Shown: positions 19,393-31,074, numbered from the stretch's first letter. The stretch is 64,000 nt of DNA from Nereocystis luetkeana (GCA_031213475.1 JARUPZ010000007.1:2501457-2565456), one strand, 5' to 3'. Notes: a model not told the origin generated them from the letters alone. Numbers and translations: made by a program.

Positions 19393-22300
19393 TCAGACGA
19401 CAATTAAACCCTCCAAGTTTCGAATTTTCTGCCTCGCCTTGAAAGTTTCTCGGAACAGGAAGTCGCTCGTGGCGCCCGACTCCTTCTTGCTCGTCTGCAC
19501 GTCGTCGAAACTGCCGAGTTAAGCACAAAAAACGAGAAAAAAAAAAAAAAAACACGCGCGCGCGAAACATAAGGGGATACGATATTGTTGTCGGAATGTT
19601 TTTTGTGGTATACACGTAGGGCGTCGGCGGAACAGCTCACCCCACACTCGCCTCAAACCCGAGAGGAAAAAAAACTCGTACACGAGTGCCTGCCGGACAG
19701 AACAACCGATCGTGCTACTCGCATCAGCAAGCGATCTTCTGCTGCCATGTGTATACAATGCTTCGTTTCTCCCGCGGCCCAGACGAAGCAGGGAGCCGCG
19801 ACAATGGAATATCACGCCTGCTCGGTTGCTTCTGGTCCGACGCGTGTAATCCCAGCATGATTGATCCTCGCTAGTCGTCGACAAGCGGTAGAATGGCGGA
19901 AAACACAAAGAGCCAACCACCGTTGACGGCGTGCTCACCGTGAGATTACTCATCCCACACCCGGCACGCATGCGATCACATGGAGAAACAGGCAATCGCC
20001 ACGTCCTGACCAGAGTAGCGCTATCGCCGTGCAAAAGCGGCGCGCGCTATTGTGCGTTTGAGGCACACCGAGTCTCACACGAGGACCAGAAAAGTATGAT
20101 TGGCGCGATCATGGAATACCAGGGTGATTTCGATCACCTCAGTGGAAAAGAGGAGGACGGCGGTGGCGGCGTGCGCGCTTGCCTCGGTGACGGTAAGCAC
20201 AGGAGATGCGACCTGCGGTGCCACGGTCATGCTCGGTGCTGCCTGCGACTTGAACCACTTTTGGACTGCACTCCCGTTTGGGGGGCAAACCAGTCAAATG
20301 CTGCTGTGAGTATTTTGTCACCGAAACGGGACTGCAGTCTCAAAAAAAGGGTTGAGAAAACCCACCTTCTACTCTGTCCCGAAATATAAACACCGTTTGT
20401 TTTAACAACTAGTGAAAAACAGGTGCTTATATTGTGGGAAGTTGTGATGTAGTCTTGTTGGTTGTGTTCATACAATACACGCTCCGAGCAATCGCGAAAA
20501 CAGCACGATCCGCCTCCAACTGACACGAGCTCCGACAGGCTTGAATACCTCGACTCAAAAAACAAAAAGTGTCGCGAAACGTTACCCTGCGGTTGTCGCG
20601 CCCACAGTGCTAATAGCGGCACACGCGATCCCACACAAGACGATCAGGCACTCACGTCTGGAAGCGGCCGACAATGTTGACGATGTCGATCAGCTTGATG
20701 GGGTCTTTGTAGAGCAGCAGGGACTGGTTCGAGATGGTGGCGTCTTCCCCCTTCGACACCGACGGCAGAGCCTTCACGCTCACGACTGCGCCGAGAACGT
20801 TCTGCGGTTCGTTCCGTTCCGCACGAAAACAAACACGAGGTGTGCCCACGACTTTTTTTTCACGGGTGATTCAGAAGAGAGCTACCGGCAAGTACAAAGG
20901 TAGAAACGCCTACTTTTGGAGCAGATCCGTGTCGTCAACATTCGCATTCCGTGATTTTCCGCTACATAATGCCATACCAGGCATATCTATCGCACGGTTA
21001 TCATGGCGCGCTAGACGCACCGCTTCATCGATGCTCCTTCCCTACTGTTTGTACCATGTCGTACGGCCGCTCGTACATACCTTGGCGGCGAGGATGGTGT
21101 AGGGGATGATGCCGCTCCACACCAACGTCCATCCGATGATGTACGCGCGGAAGTCGTCCTCAGAGCAAGTCGCGAACTCCTGGCCGGCTAACATGCGCGC
21201 CCCCGCGGCGCCGCTCTGTCGTGCCGTGCGCCGAGATGCCGACGTAACACGACCCCGTGGCCCCACCCCAGTCTGCGCAGCAACCGAGGCCTGTGTTGGT
21301 GTGTTTGCGGGTCGTTGGTGGTGTAACAATTACACTCCTCGCACCTAGAGCCCGTACGGTGAGCTAACTTCGAGAGTCCAAAAGGTGATCTTACTCGTAC
21401 CTTGGTGCGTTATGTACCAGGCTCGGCAAGTGTTTAAATAGCCCTCGGTGGACCGGCGGCAGCGCGCACATTGAGGTGAACACGCCATTGTTTTTACGGT
21501 AGCCTGTAAGAGCACATGGTAATGCTGTTTACCCACCCCAAAATATTTTTATCGTCAGAAATGGCAGATACGGCAGATCAGAGGAAACAGTTACGGGTAG
21601 ACAACTTAAATAACATGTTACGTACGACTATTAGGGTAAAACCCGGGAACGAAAAATAACCATCCTCGGGGTTTTCACTGTATCCGTGACAACCCCACTA
21701 TAAATGCGAAATTGCAGAAAAAAAACTGTAAATTATTATCGCATGTCCGATGGGTTTCCACTAAATATACATATGGAGTGTTTACCCTACCGGGGATCAG
21801 GGACACAACATTAGTAAGGCCTTTTTTTCATGGTTCTTTACGGTGCGGCTTTTCCTATCGGTTCGGTGCGGTTCGGTGCGGGGAACCGCACCGCATGGCA
21901 CCGTAGGATTTTCGCCTCCTGGAAAACCGCACCGCACCGCACCGTAGGTTTTACGAAATAGGAAAACCGCACCGAACCGCACCGTAGGATTTAAAAAATA
22001 ACCGAACCGCACCGTTAGATTTCCGAGTTTCTAAAACCGCACCGAACCGCACCGTAGGATTTCCGATGTTTGAAACCGCACCGAACCGCACCGTAGGATT
22101 TGTGATTTTTGAAACCGCACCGAACCGCACCGTAGGAAATATCACAAAACTGAACCGCACCGTGTGCATCGAGAGACGGTGCCAAAAACCGTTGGATCGG
22201 TTTTTTAACGGTGCGGTTAACTTGAAACCGTAGAAAAACCGCCGTTCCATCGGTCGCGGAACGGTGCAACAGGGTCACGATTTCGCACGGCTCATGGCGG

Positions 22301-24395
22301 TTTCGGCACGGTTTCGTATCAAAAGTGACCCCGCTGGCTTGGTTGATCTTATGGTATTTCATGTTTTTTTATTATTTTTGTGGTTGAAACACCTAAAAAC
22401 GTTTATTGTATAAGGATAATTGTTTATATTTATATATTTCTGATATACTATACCTGGTATACTCCGACTCTCCGGAAGTACACCTGCCGGAAAATAGGAA
22501 ACAGGACATACCTGGTAATAAAATACCAGAAAAAAATAGGGTATCTGTAAAAACTGAAAAAAATATCAGAAACATTACAGTGCCTGCGCATAATATTTTT
22601 GTGTACAAAGGATTTCCGTCGGAAAGATAGTCAAAATCGAAAACCTTTTCCGTCATGCGCATAATCGGAGACGAAAAATAGCTAAATATTGGATTCTTAT
22701 GATTGAAAAATAAACACTTGCAGCAGCGGCAGCACTTTTGCAGCATCCAACGAGCAGGACAGAAGGCGTGCAAGCAGTAGTACCTGCCTGTGCAGCACAG
22801 CACAGCAGCAGCAGCAAGCTGCAGAAGCAGTAAGCAACAGCCAGCACCAACAGGCATACGTGCGATCTAACTTGCGCTCCTCGATACTCGCTGTGCAAGC
22901 AAGGCCGCCACAACGAGAATATCGGCCCTCCTATTTCGTTGTCCTCTCTACCCGAGAAGGGATCGGAGCGGCGAAGATCACAGGAGCGTGGCGGCAAGGG
23001 TGCGCGCGCGCTTGCAGCAGCAGCAGCAGCCGCAAGCAGTAGCAGCGCCTGCAACAGCGCTTGCAGCAGCGCTTGCTTGAGGTGGCTCTCTTGCTTGCAG
23101 CAGCACTTGCTTGCAGCAGCGTTTGCTTGCGGCAGCGCTTGCTTGCAGCAGCGTTTGCTTGTGGCAGCGCTTGCTTGCAGCAGCGTTTGCTTGCGGCAGC
23201 TCTTGCTCGCAGCAGCGTTTGCTTGCGGCAGCGCTTGCTCGCAGCAGAGCTTGCTTGTGCAGCAGCGCTCGCTTGCGTTACGTAGAGCCCCGAGAAAAAA
23301 GCGTCAGAAACCGTACGAAACCGCGATTTTGCACGGTTCATTCATACGGGGCACAGTAGAGAAACAGCGGTTTCGTTATAGTGCCCCGGCAAAGCCTGAG
23401 AACCGTACGAAACCGCGGTTTAGTACGGTTTATATATACGGTGCACCGTAGAGAAAAGCGTGTGTTGCACCGTTTTCCCTACGGGGATTGGAACCGCACC
23501 GTAGAAAAACCGATTCAACGGGGAACCGAACCGAACCGGACCGTATAATATATCACTAAACCGAACCGCACCGTCAGATTTCCGATTCTCTAAAACCGCA
23601 CCGAACCGCACCGCAGGATTTATCACAAAACCGAACCGCACCGTAGGATTCCCAACATCTGAAAACCGCACCGAACCGCACCGTAGGCTTTCCGATGTTT
23701 GAAAACCGCACCGAACCGCACCGTAGGATTTACAATACCTGAAAATCGCACCGAGCCGCACCGTAAGATTTCCGATTTTTTAAAACCGCACCGAACCGGA
23801 CCGTAGGATTTTCGATTTGAAAAAACCGCACCGTGCCGTTCACGGACGGATAACCGTAAAGATCCCTTCTTTTTTCGTTCCGTAGGGCCGACTTTATTAC
23901 GCGTACCTGGTAAGTAATTACGCTTGACGCCGTAACAGACATCCCTGCGTATCGTACATGCGAGTATAGTTGCTGCCATGACGTACCATCTGCTCTATAG
24001 TATGGCCAACAAACGAGCTACCAGGTACTGTATATCTTCCGGCGAGGATATCCTTCGGAGAGATTCTCACCACAGGCGTGCCAGAAAAGACGCCGCGGCT
24101 CGGGGCAAGGCGTGCCATGCCAACCGGGGTGAAGGCCTCCACCGATCGAGCTCCGGCTATGGCCAGTACGGCACCAACGAGACTCCTGCAAGGAATCGGG
24201 CATGGTTTAGAGAGACTGATTTGGCCTATTGGCCTCAGCAAGAGCGAAGTTTTCAATACTGCAACCTACTACTGCTGTAGGCGACGTACAGGCGCAGACT
24301 CTAGACACTTGGACACTTGACACAATAACGCTGTCGTGATTCCGTTGCCGTCGTACTCGTATCTTGTCGTACTTTTGCAATTTTTCAAGTCTCAT
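19393..24395 (-). CDS. Plastid-targeted membrane protein, unknown family (exons 1-5)
   Basis: Five exons join with matching phases: 24395-24373 (ATG, then AA|GTACGA), 24185-23987, 21290-21081 (other in-phase acceptors at 21272 and inside), 20801-20656, and 19510-19393. The N-terminus is MRLEKLQK, then the hydrophobic core SLVGAVLAIAGA, then RSVEA|FTPVGMARLAPSR. This is a signal peptide with Phe after the cleavage site and a basic, Ser/Pro-rich transit segment, the heterokont 'ASAFAP' type presequence for plastid import. Exon 3 carries a membrane segment (IIGWTLVWSGIIPYTILAAK). Exon 4 reads VLGAVVSVKALPSVSKGEDA and onward to DPIKLIDIVNIVGRFQT. Exon 5 is charged (DVQTSKKESGATSDFLFRET). As drawn the frame reaches TGA at 19393, but a further splice to the exon at 17534 is likely. 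The 2.7-kb intron 2 is filled with CCGAACCGC arrays. Confidence 0.62.
20265..20350. mobile_element. MITE B copy (diverged foldback)
   Basis: Arms ACTGCACTCCCGTTTGGGGG and CGAAACGGGACTGCAGTCT face each other around a short loop. It belongs to the foldback family described at 30371. Confidence 0.6.
21837..22262. repeat. Tandem array of CCGCACCGAACCGCACCGTA units
   Basis: About seven units of 50-58 bp, each with the core CCGCACCGAACCGCACCGTA followed by GGATTT and a short variable linker. The left edge contains the same motif inverted (CGGTGCGGTTCGGTGCGG). A second array lies at 23461-23835 in the same orientation. Both fall in an intron of the minus-strand plastid protein gene. The repeated in-frame peptide NPTVRFGAV is an artefact of the array. 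Confidence 0.85.
22990..23285. repeat. GCAGC-rich tandem array (~30-bp unit)
   Basis: Alternating GCTTGCTTGCAGCAGC and GTTTGCTTGCGGCAGC modules in about nine imperfect units, preceded by a pure GCA run. Long ORFs across it in several frames are caused by the triplet-like period. Confidence 0.85.
23461..23835. repeat. Second CCGCACCGAACCGC tandem array
   Basis: About six units related to 21837-22262. The linkers (TTCCGATGTTTG, TTTCCGATTTTTT) are shared between the arrays, so the two are copies of one element or products of a segmental duplication. Confidence 0.85.
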
Positions 24396-25375
24396 GCCTC
24401 CACAAAATCGTCCTCAAAAACGTCCGAGAGCGGTATGTACATACGAGTGTGCGAGTACACGAGTACACACTTACAGACACGGGCAAACGTTTTCAGACAA
24501 CAGCACGAGGTCCAACGAGTACAAATACGAAGCGTTCCAACTATTATACGAGTAGCATGCTGACGTCGGCGGAGACGGGTGCGCGAATGCCGCACGCGCC
24601 GTTTACGATTTCCGGTTCCCGTAACAAAAAAAAGACCAAGCACGGGGCTGGGTTGCCATTTCACCTCCACGTTGTTGGCATTTAGCCAAGCTCTCAACAC
24701 GTTAACACAAACACAACAGGTTCTAGAGCAGTCGACCGAACCTCTTGAAACACTGCCGTAACATGTGATGCGTGATGTCTGACTCTGTCTGACTGTTGTC
24801 ACGGGACTGTCGGATATTGCGGAGACTCAGTCGATAGCTACGCCGCTTGTCGCCTTCCATTCCATGACCTTCAATCTGAAAAAGAGACCTAAAACCGCGG
24901 TGGCTCACCTTGCGGCAGTGATCATGATGCTGACGTCTGGGATACGCACGTGGTAGGGGCAGCGATGCTGGACTGGGCACAACAAGAGAACATGATCACC
25001 ACATGTGGCGGAACCTGTCCCCGTGGGATTACCGCATATAGTTCAAACTGCAAACCCCAATTTTTCTACCGCTCTGTCCGCAAATGTAAGAACTTTTTAG
25101 ATATGAACCCTACTACATCAACGTTTCTTATATTTCCGTACGTTTAGGTTTGGTTTTGGGTCGCCAATCACATGCTCAGAGTGCTCCATTTCAGCTTAGC
25201 GTCACTAGGCTTGTCGCAGGGTACAGAAGGAGGGAACGAGAGCATACCTTGTCTCGGAAACGTCTCTACCTCCACCTACCGTCGTGCTCAACGCTCGAGA
25301 GCTGCAGCGAAGAAGGACGCACCGATACGAAATACGTCCGAAAGTCCCGAATAATAAGAGTCACTTGTTGTGACG

Positions 25376-26703
25376 ATGTCGAGCACACCCATACGCCCCG
25401 ACATGGTGAAGAGAGCGGTGACCTTCTTACGCCATCCCAAGGTCAAGGGTGCGCCGCAGGAGAAGCAGATGGGTTTCCTCAAGGATAAATCTCTCACAAC
25501 TCCGGTAAGGAGGTTGAGGTTGGAGTTAGAGATCAGAGTTGGAGTTGATTCCGAGACGGAGTGCACCACCAGTACGTCGTACCGTAGCAGTCAGTTGTTG
25601 TTCTCCTGGTATATGCCTGTACGCGTGAAGTATACCGCGTGCGACGGTACATGTACCCAAAAGCTGGGCGTGCTGTAGACGATCGATTGCTTGCGGATAC
25701 ATGTTTATGTGCGCATGTTGAGCGACGTGCGATCGGGCGATGTCACCGCCTGTGATATGCTGGGTTCCTGCCTCTCGCACAGGTTCAGGCACTGCTGTGT
25801 GTCTTTCGCACTGTTCTCTTCGCACGTTAGGCAGGTCGATAGTGTCCACCCTTGCGCAACCTCTTGCTGTCTTACTAAAAGCTGTGCTGTAGAACACGAC
25901 GTACGTTCTGAAGCCGCACATATATACATACCGGTACGAAGTACCAGAGGGAACATGCGGTAACCCGCGTGCTTTTAAAGTTCGTCACGCGGGTGTTGCG
26001 TGGCCCCATCTTTCCCTTCGCCTAAATATCGAAACGTACCTACCCTCGTGTCCGTGAGCTGCTGGCGTGTCACATACACAATTCCCTGCTTCAGGCCCTT
26101 ATCATCCCTTCAAAACTGTCCCATACGAGGTAACCAGGGCACCTCTGTAGCCAAAGCGTAACACACAACTCCCCCCCCCCCCCGTGCATACACTACCCGT
26201 ACCCTCCTCCCAACAACTCCTGGCAGGAAATTGAAGAAGCGCTTAAAAAAGCCGCAGACCTAGCGGCGGCGGAAACCGCAAGGTCACTCGCTCCCGTGCC
26301 GCCCCCCACAAGGCGCCTCCGCAAAGGCTCCATACGGAGCGAGGCGGTCGTGTCCGGCGGGATGGTTTTTGTAAGCGGACAGACTGCGTCTCCACCACAC
26401 AAAGGGAACGGGGTCGCGAAAGTTGGCGGCGCCGAGGAGCAGGCGACCGATGCCTTGCAGCGCATCAGAGGCTTGCTGGAGGAAGCCGGGTCGAGCCCCG
26501 CCAAGGTTGTTTCAGCGTTGGTCTGCGTCCGAAATTTGGGTGAAGACTTGGAGGGAGTAGAGAAAGCGTGGGGGCGATGGATCGACAAGGAAAACCCGCC
26601 GGCGAGAACGGTGGTGCAGTCGGAGGTGGTTGACGGAAGCGCCGCGCGCGCGCAGGGAGACAGTGGTTTGCGAGTAGCGATTCAGGTGATAGCGCGCTTG
26701 TGA
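25376..26703 (+). CDS. Pex14 N-terminal-domain / Rid (YjgF/UK114) fusion protein with PTS1-like end
   Basis: Two exons, 25376-25504 and 26227-26703, both phase 0 (CCG|GTAAGG donor; pyrimidine-rich tract then TGGCAG|GAA acceptor), give 201 residues. Residues 1-60 match the peroxin-14 N-terminal helical domain (family knowledge: it binds Pex5 and Pex19): IRPDMVKRAVTFLRHPKV, GFLKDKSLTTP, then EIEEALKKAADLA, equivalent to the usual FL..KGLT..EI..AL. The splice junction falls inside that motif and completes it, which argues that the join is real. Residues about 75-201 are a Rid-family domain: VVSGGMVFVSGQTA, EEQATDALQRIRGLLEEAGS, AKVVSALVCVRNL and PPARTVV, with the conserved carboxylate-binding Arg at residue 170. 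The usual IEIEAIA near the end is VAIQVIA, so the conserved Glu is lost. The chain ends in ARL, which fits the [SAC]-[KRH]-[LM] PTS1 rule. A peroxisomal protein is inferred; the activity is unknown. An upstream start in another exon cannot be excluded. Confidence 0.8.
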
Positions 26704-28976
26704 CCCTGAGAGAACGAAAAATGCCTGGGCCAGGAGACTTTCTTTCCTGCAGAAAGAGAGCTGACGGTGGTTGGCAAGTCGTCTTTCAGGCTGTATGGCA
26801 CATGTACGTCAAGGGGGAAGAAACTCGACGACAGGCAAGGGAGGTGGGGCTCGTGCTCTGCGTATGGGAGGACGCAGAGAATGTGGGAATGGCGATGCTC
26901 ACAGCGTTTCCTTGATTTCTCGCAGGACGAGTTCTGTAGCGCGAGTTTGAGGTCAAAATAGGTGCCGTTCCCGCCTCGCCAGGACAAGGGGCCGGAGCTT
27001 CGATACACCGCCCCGAATAATGTTTGGATGGACCATAATGACATTTTTGTTTGTACGTAATTGGGGTCGGGTCTAGCCACTCCCAGCCGCAATATATCAA
27101 GCGGCGGCTTATTACGCCTGTCATTGTTTCCTGACGTGCTTAGAAAATGGAGGTGGCTTCGGCTTGCTTTCAGATACCTTTGATGCCGGTGAAGAACACC
27201 GAGCTTGAGTGCACGCGCGTACCCCCAGGACTGATTGGCTGAGATGGCAGGGACAGACAGTATTCTTCTCCGGTCTGATTTGGTTCCGATTCGGTTCTGA
27301 CTCTTGTAGTTCGAAGTAGGGCAAGGCTTCTCGTGCCGTGCAAGTAAATACACCAACTCTATTGACTCCCGCTGTGTGACATGTGACAAGGCTCTCTGCC
27401 TGGTGCGATGCGATGGCATTGCCCCGCTTCGGTGTTTTGGAACATGGGTAGACTATGGTATGATATGTACCCGTGTGTCTTCCCCGCTCTGTGTTTCTCC
27501 TGCGCGGCGATTGAACGAGCTGTTCCTGAAAAGTTGAGCACCTCCCAACCCTTGCTGCAGACTCCGACAAAGTTTTTTTCCGAGGATGGTTTCGGATGCC
27601 CACAGGACATTTGAGGCTGCGCGTATTGTTCCGCGCCGAGGATGGTTCATGACGTCAACTGTATCCCGAGGCTGCGACGGTGCAAAGAAATGGAGCCATA
27701 GCGTACTGCCTGTATTCTTCGTGGTGCTGTTGGAGTACTCTTGAAAACGAGAAACGACTCGCTTCAGCCCTCGTGCGAGTAGATGATTGCATTTAAACCA
27801 AGCGCTTTTGGGCAGGTGTGCTACCTTACCGCTACTGCCGTATTATAGTGGGATGCTTGTAAACGGTGTGGGTGTGACTCTACTTCGTCGAGGAAGAAAA
27901 CGTTCCAAAATATAATTCGGGTCAGGAATAATATGTGTCAGCCTTGCTCAGCCTCGCACACAAGAAAAACAAAAACAAAAAACGTTGATCTGAGTGCACG
28001 ACTCAATATTGTGACCAGAGAACTCATATTTGACAGACCAACAAAGTAAAACTGGAAGGCTGCCCCGCCTCCCCCCCCCCCCAAAATTCGGTTTTACGAA
28101 GCTGCTGCATTTTCCCATCATTGGTACGCGCTACTGTTCGTATATCATACTCAGTATCGCACAAACGCCGGAAAAGAAAACGAAAAGAGTGAAGCATTCG
28201 TTCTCCTAAAAAATAACGCCTCCATACTACCACTATTAGCATAGTCGGTGGGTGAGGAAAACAGTTGCCTCACACGACGCGGTACAAGCACGCTACTACG
28301 CTGTGCCTGGGCCCTCCCCATCGCCGCCTCCTTCCTCCCCCCCCTCGAACTTATTGTCTGGTGCAATAGACGCAGTCAGCCCACACTGCTGCAACTGCAG
28401 GCAGTAACTCTCCGCCTGGTTTTCGAGAAATTGAGGCGGCGTATGGCGTTCAAGTTGAAAGGGAGGCCAAGTCGGTATTGGGGGGGGGGGGGCTGGTCAA
28501 GAAATGGCAAACGGTGATTTGCTTCGTCTGGGAGCGAAGGACAGTAAGGCGGGAGCAATCTCGATGCCGTCGAGGGGACATGAAACGGCTTGAATTCTGC
28601 AGACCGAAGGGGCGAACTGCTGCTGTATTATAGAGGCGCGACCGTTTCCGTCGACAACCGAGGACCATTCCCAAGTTCCATCGAACAATCATCGGATCGA
28701 AGCCAAGTAATGCACGTTCGGCTCTATCTAGGCCACCGGCCACCTCGCCAGCTGAAGGCTATACACCGAACGTTGCCACATCATGGAGCTGCTGCTGCTG
28801 CTGCTGCTGCTCTGCTGTTGCTATTCACTCACGTAGGCTATCGGCAAGCACGGGTGTCATTGGTGTTGCGGCGGTAAAAGCTTGGGACCAGCAAGTAGGC
28901 CACTACTGCCCTGACTACAATTAGCAGGCCCTTCGGCACAACGAATGAGACTTTGCACGGGAAGCGTTCGAGGAGT
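26704..28976. other. Intergenic region, no supported gene
   Basis: Contains diffuse short ORFs, a C-rich run near 28070, a G10 tract near 28482 and a GCT triplet run at 28788-28812. No exon with consistent splice sites was recognised. Confidence 0.45.
28788..28812. repeat. GCT trinucleotide microsatellite
   Basis: About eight GCT/CTG triplets in a row; non-coding in any gene model made here. Confidence 0.85.
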
Positions 28977-30935
28977 TTAGCTTGGTTTGATGTCTGAGCG
29001 ATACCTCGCCTCGCACGTGATGCACTAAAAAACGTTCTCGAAACTCAATCATGCCGCTATTTTCAGGTTCTCAAGAAGCTACCGGAATACCAGGTATGTT
29101 CCAAGGTAAAAGAAAAACAGCATTTGATTTGAAAATTGAACGCGGCGCACCTTGCTCTTCCAGGCCTGTGTAACAGTCGCCTTCCCCGCCTTGTGGGTTT
29201 CCATCGTAACCTCGTAAGCTTTTTTCATCGTCAGCTTCTTCACCACCTGGGTGCGCCGCATCCAAAAAATGCGTTCAATAACGTGTTTCAGACCATCGAG
29301 AAAACACACGCGGCTATCGATCGAATGGTACGGCTCTGAGGTTTCACAACTAACGAAAGGGCCAAGAACACCACCCTCTACGGTCAGTATCAACAACATC
29401 TAAAACATACTTCACGCTTGCAAAACACAGCTGAAAACACGATTTTTCTTGCGAGTGCTCCGTATCATTGTGATGTACAATGGTATAGCTTACTTGTGCA
29501 GTAACTCCACGGCGTCGGGGTCCCCCAATGTCGAAAATTCTACAGCAGCAACCCACACCCAGAAAAAAATAAGACGTGCGCAAATATGGAGCCGCGGTCA
29601 AGGTCACCTTCGTGATAGACTGCGTCACGTAGTCGAAAGTGTGAATCTCGTCGTTGTGGAGAATAACCCGCCACCATTGCTCCTTCGCCAGCTCCTCTTT
29701 ATTGTCCGTCTGAGGACGCCGTAAGGAAATGTCATTGTCAGGGGGTGGGAATTGGAGGGCAGTGATAATGCAAGGCAGCTCGCACGTCGTACATCGTCTT
29801 ATTTACGCTCTCGCCTTTTACTAGAACACTCGCGACCACTAGACCGGGAGGCCTCTCCGTTTTTTTTACGGGTGCGGCGAGTTAGTCTATGGAAAGACAA
29901 CCTCCAGTTTCCTCTCCGAACAGGCACACGGGGCACTTGTCGCATCAATGCATCGAACTAAAGTGAATACAAAAGTATACATCAGACACTGAGAGCAGCA
30001 CTACGTATGGTCAGCAGTGTACAACATACTGCGGTATATAGTTGCTGATCGCTAATAATGCTCTACCCGTCTAAACAGTACGTAATATCAGCTCTGCATA
30101 CAGCTCTATCAATAGTATATACCTGGTATGTATTTTAAGCTTTTGGGGACCCAGGTATGGCGATCTAAAAGACGACCAGCGCGGTCTTATCGAGGTTCTA
30201 GGGAAAGCGCGCATCAATATAGGTACCACCATTCTGCGCGCGCTTGCCACACATCTCCTTCCGGCGCACTACGAACAAATCCCACGGCTGCTCGATGCGG
30301 CCCGAGCTGCAATAGCCACCTTTTCTTCGACGCCGTTTCCCTCTATAGATCAAAATGGGGTTTATAAGCGTTTTAGAACTGCAGTCCCGTTTTGGGGACA
30401 AAACCCCACTCAAATTCTAAGAGCTTGTCCCCAACAACGGGACTGCAGTCCTAACAGGGCTGATCGATTTGGGACCCCTGGATAGCGACCAAAACAAAGA
30501 CAACCATTGGTGTTATCAACCATCTACGAGCAGCGGGAGTGCCCAGTAGTACATATAGAATTGCGCTGTGCCCGTGCCGTACGCCTCCTTGGTGCTGAAA
30601 CCTCGACACCAATCTGTAACATCCTCCAATCACGCAGTGGCCGTCGTTGTAACCGTCACCTTCCCCCTCTGAAGCCCAAAGAGGCTTCGCACTGTATAGC
30701 TGCAAACGGCAAACCACAGTATTGTGCCCATCGAACGAATCCCCTCCCCCGCCCCCCCCGACAATAAAAAAGCCGCCGCACGCGTTTCTCACCACTGTCA
30801 TCTCCTTGATGACCTCCTTTATGATAGTCTGCACTCCCGTCCCCGTCCCCCCCGTCGAGACCTCCTGGTCTGACGATGACATCCTAAGCCATCGAGAGAC
30901 CGGCCTAACCCTCGGAGGGAGCGCAGCGCCAGCAA
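28977..30935 (-). CDS. clpS: ClpS-type adaptor of Clp protease, probably plastid
   Basis: Four exons in phase: 30935-30793, 29709-29608, 29246-29151 and a candidate last exon 29024-28977. The ClpS core is clear: WWRVILHNDEIHTFDYV corresponds to the family's W.V.L.NDD..TF.YV binding-pocket strand, followed by TQSITK|VVKKLTMKKAYEVT and METHKAGKATVT (the conserved H..G.A). ClpS delivers substrates with N-terminal Phe, Leu, Trp or Tyr to the ClpC/ClpA chaperone. Exon 1 as drawn opens with AGAALPPRVRPVSRWLR, transit-like and basic, then MSSSDQEVSTGG. Its acceptor (CTGGCAG, phase 1) requires an upstream exon, for which 31264-31557 is a candidate. Translation could instead start at the ATG at 30882. 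The last exon (CITCEARYRSDIKPS, stop) is short against the usual ClpS C-terminus and is the weakest part. Confidence 0.72.
30371..30457. mobile_element. MITE B foldback, typical copy
   Basis: Arms TTTTAGAACTGCAGTCCCGT and ACGGGACTGCAGTCCTAA flank TTTGGGGACAAA and its inverse TTGTCCCC, giving a near-perfect hairpin with a loop of about 15 bases. Other copies: 20265, 42164, 49304, 54495 and a half copy at 43880-43925. It is non-autonomous with no coding content. Confidence 0.75.
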
Positions 30936-31074
30936 CTGCCAGCACGAGGGTGTTCCGTAAACAACAGGCGGTGTGTTGACGGGTTTGGCTCGCACGGTGA
31001 ACCCTTTTCCTGCTGTAAATATCACACACCTCGGACAGGTCATCGGTTCCCAACTAATGGTCTAGATCTTTTAG

